Positions 1 to 7,873 of a DNA stretch of 11,257 nucleotides are shown here, one piece after another. Positions within the stretch are counted from its first letter, which is position 1, and every line of letters starts with the position of its first letter. Under the pieces are notes generated by a model. It saw nothing but the letters and a program-made list of their open reading frames with translations. It was not told the origin of the DNA and did no database searches. Location: NCBI GenBank assembly GCA_000697335.1, contig JNEM01014915.1:1-11257 (forward strand). The letters are read 5' to 3'. Origin of the DNA: Conidiobolus incongruus B7586. Lineage: Eukaryota; Entomophthoromycota; Entomophthoromycetes; Entomophthorales; Conidiobolaceae. The position numbers and the translations under genes are program-made.

Positions 1-578
1 AAGCATTAATTAATTTTTTTAATTAATCCTAAAAATATTTAAATAAATTAAGATTAAAAGATTAAAAATATCTTTTTATAATATTTATTTTTTTATTTTT
101 AAGTTATTTAATAAAAAAATTTATAGTATAATAAGAGGTATTATTTTGTTAAAAAATAATATTTGATTTATTTTACATATATCATTAAATAGTTTTTTAA
201 TTTTTTATTTAAAATGCTTTAATATATCTCAAAATTAATTCCCTAATTAATTTTATAAAGATAATATATACCTAAAAATAATATATATCCTTAAACTATA
301 ATTAGCCTATTATTTTATTTTTAGGTTATTATAACATAATGGCTATAAAGTATTTTTTTGAAATATTTAACTTCTTTAGTAAATTTATTAATATATATCA
401 TTATTTCATTAAATTAAATAACTTTAATCTAATTAATTTTAGTTTAACTTTAATAATAATATTTAAACTACCATCTAGCTTTATAATAAGTTTATTTTAG
501 TTAAAGGTGATTTTTCTTAAAATATAAGTGATATTTATTTTAATATAAAGCATATATAATAATATAAATATTAACTAA
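1..578 (-). mobile_element. Tc1-like copy C, 3' arm (runs off left edge)
   Basis: Read on the minus strand, this stretch aligns base by base with the transposase part of copy A (roughly A 1674-2258), from the start of the second DNA-binding segment through the catalytic core. Recognisable pieces are the region before the first catalytic Asp (now Asn, although the following Glu is still GAA), the Phe-Gln-Gln-Asp-Asn block (now with a stop and Asn) and the block around the third catalytic Glu (now Lys). Position 1 falls inside the element, so about 380 bp including its right terminal repeat should lie left of the window. The arm ends at the TA (579-580) where copy A inserted. It is far more mutated than A and is non-functional. 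The assignment rests on a hand alignment with A. Confidence 0.85.
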
Positions 579-580
579 TA

Positions 581-615
581 CACTAACCTACAAAAATGAG
601 TCATAAAATCAAAAA
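581..615 (+). repeat. Left terminal inverted repeat of copy A
   Basis: This is the outer transposase-binding end. It begins CACTAACCTACAAAA and contains the box ATGAGTCATAAA at 596-607. It matches the 1123-1157 repeat at 34 of 35 positions. Confidence 0.92.
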
Positions 616-766
616 TATATATATTTTAATTAATAACTAAAACAATTGTATATATTAGGTTATTTGAAACTATAATATATAATTAAGGCATATTATTTAA
701 TAATAAATAAATATGTTTAGATATATTTAGTAAATTATTAGCAAAAACATTAACTTTTAATATTTA

Positions 767-797
767 ACTAAGGTATATCATAAATTTATAGGTTTTT
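767..797 (+). repeat. Inner direct box, left arm of copy A
   Basis: Reads CTAAGGTATATCATAAATTT, continuing through ATAGGTTTTT. It carries GTATATCATAAA (773-784), 9 of 12 matching the box in the outer repeat, in the same orientation and 177 bp further in. It mirrors the inner box of the right arm. Copy B lost this box in its deletion. Confidence 0.7.
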
Positions 798-1122
798 GAG
801 ATAAAGGGATATATTTAACAATATATAACTATATTTTTTTCTCTTTTTGCTATTATTTAATATAATATTTTATAAATATATTAAATTTTTTTTATTAGCA
901 TTATTATACTTAAATCCTTTTTTAAAAAAATCTACTTATGTATTAATTAACTTTATAAAGAAGGTAAATCAACTTGTGATATTACTAGAATTACTAGTGT
1001 TAGCTAGACTACTATAGTTAAAGTTATTAAGAATAGTAATAAAAAAACATTTAAACTTAAACCTAAGTATATTAAAATTATAGATGAATATGATAAAAAG
1101 TATATCTATAGGTTAGTTAATA

Positions 1123-1157
1123 CACTAACCTACAAAAGTGAGTCATAAAATCAAAAA
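1123..1157 (+). repeat. Left terminal inverted repeat of copy B
   Basis: Begins CACTAACCTACAAAAGTGAG. It holds the least mutated copy of the box, GTGAGTCATAAA, at 1138-1149. Confidence 0.93.
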
Positions 1158-1397
1158 TATATATATTTTAATTAATAACTAAAACAATTGTATATATTAG
1201 ATTACTTGAAACTATAATATATAATTAAGGTATATTATTTAATAATAGATAAATATATTTAGATATATTTAGTAAACTATTAGAACAAGATTAACCCTTT
1301 TTAGTGTAAGAAGTTAGTTGATTCTATACCCCACAAACTTAAAGAAGTTAGAAAAGCTAAAGGTAGATACACTAGGTTTTAATTTTTTTTTATCACC

Positions 1398-1427
1398 AAA
1401 AACCTACAAATTTATGACTCACCTTAG
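1398..1427 (-). repeat. Inner direct box, right arm of copy B
   Basis: TTTATGACTCAC at 1411-1422 is the exact reverse complement of GTGAGTCATAAA in the left terminal repeat of B. It lies about 190 bp inside the right end, flanked by AAACCTACAAA and CTTAGG. It is the internal member of a two-box arm. Confidence 0.8.
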
Positions 1428-1577
1428 GTAAAATTTAAGGGTTTATATTTTAACCAATTAATAGCTAAATATCATCATTTAATGATATATATAACTAATA
1501 AATATAAAAGGTTTTAATTATTTAATTTAAGTTTATTTTATTAAATATTAATTAAGTTATTAGTAAAAATATAGGTG

Positions 1578-1612
1578 TTTTTGATTTTATAACTTACTTT
1601 TGTAGGTTAGTG
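1578..1612 (-). repeat. Right terminal inverted repeat of copy B
   Basis: Reverse complement of the left end, with two transition differences in 35. The box reads GTAAGTTATAAA on the minus strand (1586-1597). TA follows at 1613-1614. Confidence 0.93.
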
Positions 1613-2423
1613 TATAAGTAAATATAATATTGCTGTAAAAATATAATAGGAATTATAAAACTAAATAGGAATATTAGTTAACACTGATATTATTATATAT
1701 GTTTTATATTAGTATAAATACCACTTACATTTTAACACACCCTTAACTAAAAAAATCCCATTATAAAATTAAGTGGGAGTTTAAATGTCACTACTAATAT
1801 TAAACCAGAACTAATTAGAATAAGGTTATTTAATTTAATAAAACAAAAATATACTTTAGTAAATTTGATAAAAAAGCTAAATACTTCAAAAAAGATGCAA
1901 AATTACTTTATAACCATTATGTTAATTTTACCCAAAAGTATAATAATAGGTTAATTACTATTTGGGGATATATGTTATATTTAGGTGTAAGATATCTTTG
2001 TAAAGTTAATAGGGGAATTAATATTAAGATATATTAAAATATTCTGAAAAATAAATTGAAAAAAACCATTGAATAATATAGGTTAAATAAATCTAATGTT
2101 ATTTTCTAATAAAATAATACCTTTTACTATATTACAGCTTCTATTACTAAATAGGTTAAAAATAATAAGATAACAGTTATGAATTAGTTTTTTCAATCTC
2201 TTAACATTAATTTAATTAAATACCTTTGGGATTAGTTAAAAAAAGCTATTAAAGCTTTCCCCCTAGCAAAAGATTTAAATTAACTTTAGGAATATGTTTA
2301 TGAAGAATAGAACAAAATTAACCCTTTTTAGTATAAAAAGTTAGTTGATTTTATACCCTATAAACTTAAAAAAGTTAGAAAAGCTAAAGGTAGATATACT
2401 AGGTTTTAATTTTTTTTATCACT

Positions 2424-2454
2424 AAAAACTTATAAATTTATAACTCACCCTAGG
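2424..2454 (-). repeat. Inner direct box, right arm of copy A
   Basis: TTTATAACTCAC at 2437-2448 (minus strand GTGAGTTATAAA) corresponds to the inner box of copy B with one C-to-T change, and repeats the outer box at 2612-2623 exactly. Confidence 0.78.
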
Positions 2455-2603
2455 TAAAATTTAAGGGTTTATATTTTAACCAATTAATAGCTAAATATTA
2501 TCATTTAATAATATTTAAATTTAATAAATATAATAGATTTTAATTATTTAATTTAAGTTTATTTCATTAAATATTAATTAAGTTATTATTAAAAATATAA
2601 ATG

Positions 2604-2638
2604 TTTTTGATTTTATAACTCACTTTTATAAGTTAGTG
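2604..2638 (-). repeat. Right terminal inverted repeat of copy A
   Basis: Ends ...AGTTAGTG followed by TA 2639-2640. It contains the box TTTATAACTCAC at 2612-2623. Differences from the left end are all C/T or G/A. Confidence 0.92.
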
Positions 2639-2640
2639 TA

Positions 2641-3161
2641 TTAATTAATCTGTAAATATATTATTAATTATTGTTTTTTATAATATTAGTATATATATAT
2701 TTTAATTTAAATGTTTTTTTAATATTGTTTTTAATAACCTTAATTATAATTGATTAAATAATATTAATAATTCTAATAATCTTAAAAGTTAATTTATTTT
2801 CATTATAAAGTTAATTAATATTTAATTGAATTTTTATAAAAAGAGATTTAAATATTATAGTATTAATTTTAAAATATTAGCTTAATAATTTTACAATATA
2901 TATAATATATCAAAAGAGAAAAAATAAATATAATTTTTGTTATTTATACCTTTTAACTTATAAACCAACATATATATAATTTATCTTAATTAATTTTTAG
3001 CTTATGATATTTTAACCAATAATTAATAAAAAATTATCAAAAATAATTAATTATAATAACTAATAAAGATAAATTATATATTTTAATTTAAATTTACTTA
3101 ATTAAAAATTATTTAAAATATATGTAATTTTAATTTTATAATTTATATTTATAACCAAATA
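2641..3161 (-). mobile_element. Tc1-like copy C, 5' arm with degraded terminal repeat
   Basis: On the minus strand this continues copy C from the TA (2639-2640) where A inserted. It matches the first ~600 bp of A in reverse. For example, TTTAAATGTTTTTTTA near 2715 and ATAAAGTTAATTAATA near 2810 correspond to the A region encoding the helix-turn-helix part (948-1060 in A). The outer end at 3132-3161 aligns with the Tc1 terminal repeat. Its box is TTTATAATTTAT (3135-3146), which differs from TTTATGACTCAC only by RIP-type transitions. A TA follows at 3162-3163. The arm is about 80 bp shorter than the matching part of A, so it has suffered deletions. The 2950-3100 stretch aligns only loosely. Confidence 0.8.
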
Positions 3162-4323
3162 TATATAATATTTTTATGGATTAAAAAAATTATTGTTTAA
3201 AGTTAATTCTTTAATTTAATTATATTTAAACTAAAAAACAATTATCAGAAGATTTTTATTTTATTATTATTAAAATTTAACTATAAATTTTCAAAATTAT
3301 TTAAAATTTATAAATAGCTTTTAATAATAGAATGAAATCTAAATTAATAATTTATCATTAGATATATTATTTTAAGATTAAAAAAAACTATCTAAACTTG
3401 TTAAAATCTAAAAAATTAATTTCAATTATTGCTCTTTTCATTATTAATAGAGTGAAAAAATTTATCCAAAATTATTTTTTATTTTCCCTAAAAAACTATC
3501 AAGATATTTTAATATTAGTTATATAAATACTATATATATATATATATTAAAGTTTAAATAAATATTAATTTATAAAAACATTAAAAGATATATAATAATT
3601 CAACTATAATTTATATAGAAATTAAAATAGATATTATTAAATAAAACTTACTAAGGTATAAATAGAAACCAAAGCTTTTATATTAAATTATTATCATTTA
3701 TAAGTCTTAAATCTTTTTGTAATTCTTTACTAAAATATATATCAAAATGCTAGATTAATTTAAATTAACCCCTTTATAAATTATTTTAAATTAATATTAT
3801 AATAATAAGTGAGAATTTTTTATTATAATAGATTTTAATAATATAAGCTATTTTTATTCAGTTTTTGAAGAAAAGTCAATTAATGGTAAACTTAATACTT
3901 CTTTTTTAAATAAAAACTATTCTAGTTAATTTTTCTTGATATAATTTTAAAAATCTTATTTGTTTTGAAAATAATTATGAAATATATAAAATTAAATTTA
4001 TAAAAAACTCTCTAATCAAAATAACTAGAAAAAACTACCATATCTAATTAAATCTTTAGGTTATAACCTATATGATTATAATTGTTTTAGATAATTAAAT
4101 AATTAGATTATAAGAAAGAAAATTTTTGCAAAGAAATTTAATTATTTGATAAAATATCAAAGTTCAGTTTTTAAAAAAAATTATATTTTAGGTGTTAAAA
4201 TTTATTATAAATATGGTACAAAATTATTAAAAATAAAGGAAACTATTATTTCTATATTAATTATATATTTTTATTTATTATATATTAAAATATTTATTTT
4301 TTTGAATAGCAAAAAGTTGCTAT
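3162..4323 (+). mobile_element. Mariner-like relic M1, left end displaced by copy C
   Basis: The sequence is collinear with the complete mariner M2 from M2 position about 4730 to its end. Shared landmarks include TTATATTTAAACTAAA (3221-3236), TTTTTGTAATTCTTTACTAAA near 3713 next to the former first catalytic Asp, and the segment encoding LYDYNCF near 4070. The right end at 4309-4323 (GCAAAAAGTTGCTAT) is followed by TA and matches the M2 terminal repeat. It is more decayed than M2, with the first catalytic Asp-Glu lost. The first ~100 bp expected from M2 are absent immediately left of 3162, where copy C begins. A 69-codon open frame at 4146-4355 is the C-terminal tail of this transposase plus run-on, not a separate gene. 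Confidence 0.85.
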
Positions 4324-4325
4324 TA

Positions 4326-4627
4326 TTTAACTTATATAGTAATAAATTAATATAAATTTTATTTTTGATATAATATCTTGAAAAACTTATATAAAATAGT
4401 TTATTTTAATATAATTATAATAAATAATATTTTTTAAGATAATATATTAATAATTGCAATCATAAATATGATTATTTTAATTTTAATTAATAATTTAGTA
4501 TTTACTGATATAAAGAAATAAAATATAAGATTTATAATTTATTTATTTAATTTTTTATAAAAACCCTAATTTTGAAGTACATTTTATTTCTTTTAATTTA
4601 TTTATAAATATTACCTTGAATTTAAAA
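4326..4627. other. AT-rich spacer between M1 and M2, nothing recognised
   Basis: About 300 bp of very AT-rich DNA without CpG, a credible open frame or similarity to either transposon family that I could see. It is probably diverged repeat or RIP-altered spacer. Confidence 0.6.
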
Positions 4628-4629
4628 TA

Positions 4630-5897
4630 ATGGGAAATTTTTTAATTTCCAATTTTTCAAATATATTATTAGTTTGAAATAAATAAATATATACAAAGTT
4701 AATAGGAAATTATATATTTTTAATATATATATATATTAGTTTTTTTGATTAAAAAATTAACTTTTTAAAATTGGTTGTTTAATTTAATCATGTTTAAACC
4801 AAATAGTAATCATCAAAAGTTTTATTTTGATATCAGTAAAACTTAACCATAAACCCTCTAAAATTATTTAAAATTTACAAGCAGCTTTTGGTAATAAAGC
4901 ATTATCTAAATTAACAATTTATTGCTAGGTAAATTACTTTAAAGCTAGGAGAGAAACTATTCAAAACCTACTAAAATCTAAAAAACTAACTTCAACTATT
5001 ACTCTTTCAATTGTAAATAAAATGAAAAAATATATTGAAAAGCACCTTTTTATTTCAGCTAAAGAATTATCTAAGTACTTTAATATTAGTTTTATAAGTA
5101 TTTTATATATTTTAAAGTTTAAACTAAAATTAATAAATAAAAATATAAAATGGGTATCTTATAATTTAACTAAAGCTTAAAAAAAAGCTAGAGTAGCTAT
5201 TACTAAACAAAGCCTATTAAAATATTACTAGAAGCCTAGACTTTTACAATAAATAATTATAATTGATGAAACTTAGATCCCTATGTATAATTTTTTACTA
5301 AAATACAAATCAAGATGCTAGATTAAGCTAAATCAACCCCCTCCACAAATCCCTTTAAATAAATATTTTGTTAATAAACAAATGTTAATTATTGTAATAG
5401 ATAATAAAATTATATGCTATTTTTATTTAGTTCCTAAAGGAAAATCAATTAATAGTAAACTATATAGTGCTTTTTTAAATAAAAGTATTTCTAATTGGTG
5501 TTCTTAATATAATTTGAGAAGACTTATTATTTTGCATGATAATTACAAAATACATAAATCTAAAGCTGTAAAAAACTTTTTAATTAAAGATAACTAGAAA
5601 AAACTACCACATCCAGTATATTCCTTTGATTATAACCTATATGATTATAATTGCTTTAAGCAATTAAATAACCAGCTTACAAGAAAGAAAATTTTTACAG
5701 GAAAATTTAATTGGTTTGTGAAATATCAAATTTCAGTCTTTAATAAAAAGAACTGTTTTTTAGGTGTTAGAAGTTTGCTAAAAGTATAGCAAAAAGTTAT
5801 TAATAATAAAAGAAACTATTAAATTTATATTATATATTTATTTTTATATATTATATATTCAAATATTTATTTATTTTTAATTGCAAAAAATTCCCAT
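4630..5897 (+). mobile_element. Full-length mariner-like element M2 (DD34D)
   Basis: This 1268-bp element is flanked by TA on both sides (4628-4629 and 5898-5899). The left end reads ATGGGAAATTTTTTAATTTC. The right end, read inward on the other strand, is ATGGGAATTTTTTGCAATT. M3 begins ATGGCAAGCTTTTT and the M1 end reads ATAGCAACTTTTTGC, suggesting an ancestral end near ATGGCAACTTTTTGCAATT. Length, ends, TA duplication and the DD34D transposase together place it in the mariner family rather than Tc1 or pogo/Fot1. It is the best preserved of three copies in this window, all on the same strand. No other element interrupts it. It has no CpG and many RIP-type nonsense codons, so it is inactive. 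Confidence 0.92.
4788..5822 (+). pseudogene. Mariner transposase (DD34D), one frame with nonsense codons
   Basis: A single frame runs through the whole gene, about 345 codons, the usual mariner length. The N-terminal DNA-binding part contains GNKALSKLTIYC, then a stop (probably Trp), then VNYFKARRETI (about 4890-4960), resembling the ALSxxTVYRW region of mariner proteins. A second helix region includes SAKELSKYFNIS. The linker is WVSYNLTKA-stop-KKAR, matching the family WVPHxLTxxQKxxR motif. Catalytic residues: IDET at 5262-5273 (first Asp 5265), HDN with Asp 5538, and LYDYNCF with Asp 5643. There are 90 residues between the first two and 34 between the last two. LPHPVYSFDY matches HPPYSPDL. 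About ten in-frame TAA/TAG all sit where Gln or Trp fits, there is no frameshift, and all three Asp survive. The start Met is not preserved. Confidence 0.92.
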
Positions 5898-5899
5898 TA

Positions 5900-6460
5900 T
5901 TAAAAATACAGAGTAAAAATATAGTTTTTTAATATGTAGTTAAGTTTTAAGATTTTTATTTTATAACTTTATTAATTAATTTGAGTTTAATTTTTAATAA
6001 ATATATTATATTGATAAAACTAATATTATATTTTAATAACTATATATTAATATTCAAAAATAAATATTAAAATGTATTTTTATATTAATATTTAGGTAAA
6101 AATAAAAATTATGATTTATTTTTTGATTTTATTATATTTTAAATAATTATTAGTTTAGCATTGGAGTAATTTACTTGATGATATATTGATAATTAATATA
6201 AAATATCATTTATATAAGTTTTTTATATACTTGAGGTTATATAAAAAGCTTGTGATAAGGTTTACTAATTATAATATAAAGATTATATTATGATTATTAT
6301 TAATCTATATATAATAAAATTAAATAATAAATCATTTTGATTTAAATATTAAATGAGAAATTATTTTTTATATATTTATATATCTAATAACTATTTATTT
6401 TCTTTTTAATCTTGATAATATTTTTCTTCAAAATTAAAACATATTTGGAATTCAAAAAAG
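5900..6460. other. AT-rich spacer, no gene seen
   Basis: About 560 bp at extreme AT (6001-6060 has 4 G/C in 60), without CpG. I see no open frame, transposon end or RNA gene. It is as depleted as the transposons, so it is either an unrecognised old repeat or unique DNA altered alongside M2. Confidence 0.6.
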
Positions 6461-7814
6461 GATTGATCGTTTTCAATTAAGATATTGTGATTTCAAAAAT
6501 CAATTATTTTTATCAGATTTGTTTATATATAATAACTCTAAAGAACAGATAAATAAAATATTAGTTTTATCATTTTATTTTCCTAATCTATAATATATTA
6601 TGTTTAAATATCACAATAATATTTAAATTGAATAATAAATCAATTAAATATTGTATAATCTCAAGCAAATTTAAATAACACCTACTTTATATTATTGTAT
6701 TTTAATATAATTTATTTGAAAATAATGAAGATTTGAATTTATATAAAAAATAATAATAGATATTATAAAAATTATATTATTATTTAGTCTAACTGTAATT
6801 ATTATTGCCAATTGAATAAATGAATAATAAACAAAAAAAATTTTAAAAGAATAAGTTTATAAGGAATTTTATGATAATCAAAATTATATATTTTATAATA
6901 ATACATGAAAACTATTAATTTCACTTTGATTATGTAAATGTTAAATTTCCATGTTCACCCAAATTTAGTAAAAACTCTCAAAATTCCTTAAACGTCAATT
7001 GAATGGCGTAGGTTATGAAAGTATTCAATAATCTAAAATTAGGTACAATCAATAGTTAAATCAAAGTTGATATCAAATGTATGATTGATGTTGTAATATT
7101 GATACATCAATGGCTTTTTATAAAATATAATCCTAACTTTCAAATTAATTATAATAATTCACTTAAACATTTGAAAAAGCATAATATTTTATAATTTTAT
7201 AATAATTATCATTTAAAAATAACTTAGAAAAATTTTTTTGTACAATAATTTACAAATTGATGAACATAAAAATATCTGATAAATTACTAGATCAAAAATT
7301 TGATCTAACACAAATAATTGACACATTGCATATGAGTGGGTATTATCGAATTATTAAAATTTGATAAAGGTAGTGATCGCTATTATATAAATATTTTATA
7401 TTTTGGAATTCTAAAGCAAAAATTTAAATTTGACAATTTAATTTAAAAAGAAAATATTCGCAATTGGTGATTTGAATAGTTAAAATATATCAACTATACA
7501 TGATATTGCAATTTTACAAATTCTGATCTAATGGAATCTTATATTTAATATTATATAAGAAAATTAAAAACTTAACACGATTAACTCTATTGGAAATGAA
7601 AATAAGCTAATAAAATTTACATAACTTAATCAAACTATTTAACTGAATATAATTATGATATATAACGTATATTATTTTATATCTAAACTATGTGGCAATT
7701 GTGAACCTCTCAATATATCATTATATCATTCATTCCAATCAGCTATTATTAATTAATCCTTAACCACTTTGATTTTAGTGTTAATAATTGCATGAATGAA
7801 ATAATGATTAAACA
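6461..7814. other. Less mutated 5' region of the secreted-protein gene
   Basis: CpG dinucleotides reappear from 6468 (also about 6993, 7007, 7348, 7377, 7458, 7578 and 7665), and GC rises toward roughly 20-30% in places such as 6950-7020. No open frame longer than a few dozen codons and no splice-linked coding pattern was found on either strand. An 18-bp inverted repeat, AGATCAAA-AA-TTTGATCT, lies at 7289-7306. This is best read as the intergenic and promoter region of the gene at 7874. Confidence 0.6.
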
Positions 7815-7822
7815 TATATAAA
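7815..7822 (+). promoter_or_regulatory. Putative TATA box of the secreted-protein gene
   Basis: TATATAAA, 52 bp upstream of the ATG. The position suits a TATA box with a short 5' leader, but in such AT-rich DNA the match alone is weak. Confidence 0.4.
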
Positions 7823-7873
7823 TAATATCTATCAAATCCCTAATATCATTAAATCAACTATTATCGAATATAA

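Larger units (their letters stand above)
1123..1612 (+). mobile_element. Non-autonomous Tc1 deletion derivative, copy B, nested in A
   Basis: This 490-bp element has the same ends as copy A (33 of 35 positions match between its own two ends) and is flanked by TA at 1121-1122 and 1613-1614. Its first 161 bp are collinear with A 581-741 and its last 332 bp with A 2308-2638. The middle, holding nearly all of the transposase, is missing. The join is at TAG (1281-1283), a trinucleotide present at both deletion endpoints in A (739-741 and 2308-2310). It keeps the last codons of the transposase (KAKGRYTRF, stop at 1380-1382) but cannot encode an active enzyme, so it must have been moved by a full-length relative. 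It is less mutated than A over much of the shared sequence, as expected for the latest insertion. Confidence 0.92.
939..2409 (+). pseudogene. Tc1-like DD34E transposase, decayed, interrupted by copy B
   Basis: A helix-turn-helix segment is readable at 948-1120 (LYKEGKSTCDITRITSVS, then a stop where Arg or Gln would be, then TTIVKVIKN). Copy B interrupts at 1123-1612. A second DNA-binding part follows at about 1615-1735. The catalytic core (1795-2409) is in one frame: W-N-K-V-I-W-F-D-E-T-K at 1813-1848, IWGYM near 1960, the Q-Q-D-N block at 2107-2118, LIKYLW at 2212-2229, and a C-terminal KAKGRYTRF ending at TAA 2407-2409. The catalytic triad codons are 1837, 2113 and 2218. There are 34 residues between the last two, so DD34E. 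All three now read Asn, Asn, Lys, each by a G-to-A change. Numerous TAA/TAG replace Gln or Trp. Compared with copy C, A lacks 4 bases near 1732-1742, which breaks the frame there. Confidence 0.9.
581..2638 (+). mobile_element. Tc1-like DNA transposon, copy A (DD34E), split by copy B
   Basis: The element starts CACTAACCTACAAAAATGAG and ends with the inverse. The 35-bp ends match at 31 of 35 positions, and all four differences are transitions. It is flanked by TA at 579-580 and 2639-2640, the target duplication made by Tc1/mariner elements. Without the 490-bp insert and its duplicated TA, it is about 1.57 kb, normal for Tc1-like elements. It encodes one transposase reading rightward (separate entry). 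Each arm carries an outer and an inner copy of a box resembling GTGAGTCATAAA. It inserted into copy C, whose two arms flank it in the opposite orientation, and was later hit by copy B. RIP-type nonsense and loss of all three catalytic acidic residues make it dead. Confidence 0.92.

Noticed and set aside
3529-3548. TA dinucleotide run
   Set aside because: A short microsatellite-like tract inside M1, expected at this composition, with no further meaning.
4146-4355. Plus-strand open frame of 69 codons
   Set aside because: Its first part aligns with the C-terminal region of the M2 mariner transposase (VKYQISVFNKK in M2, IKYQSSVFKKN here), and the rest runs past the element's right end into spacer. 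It is a transposase fragment in M1, not a gene.
5940-6175. Possible further Tc1 right end (TTTTTTGATTTTATTATATT near 6120)
   Set aside because: Only a short AT-rich match to the terminal repeat. There is no CACTAACC end, no inner box and no collinear transposase sequence.
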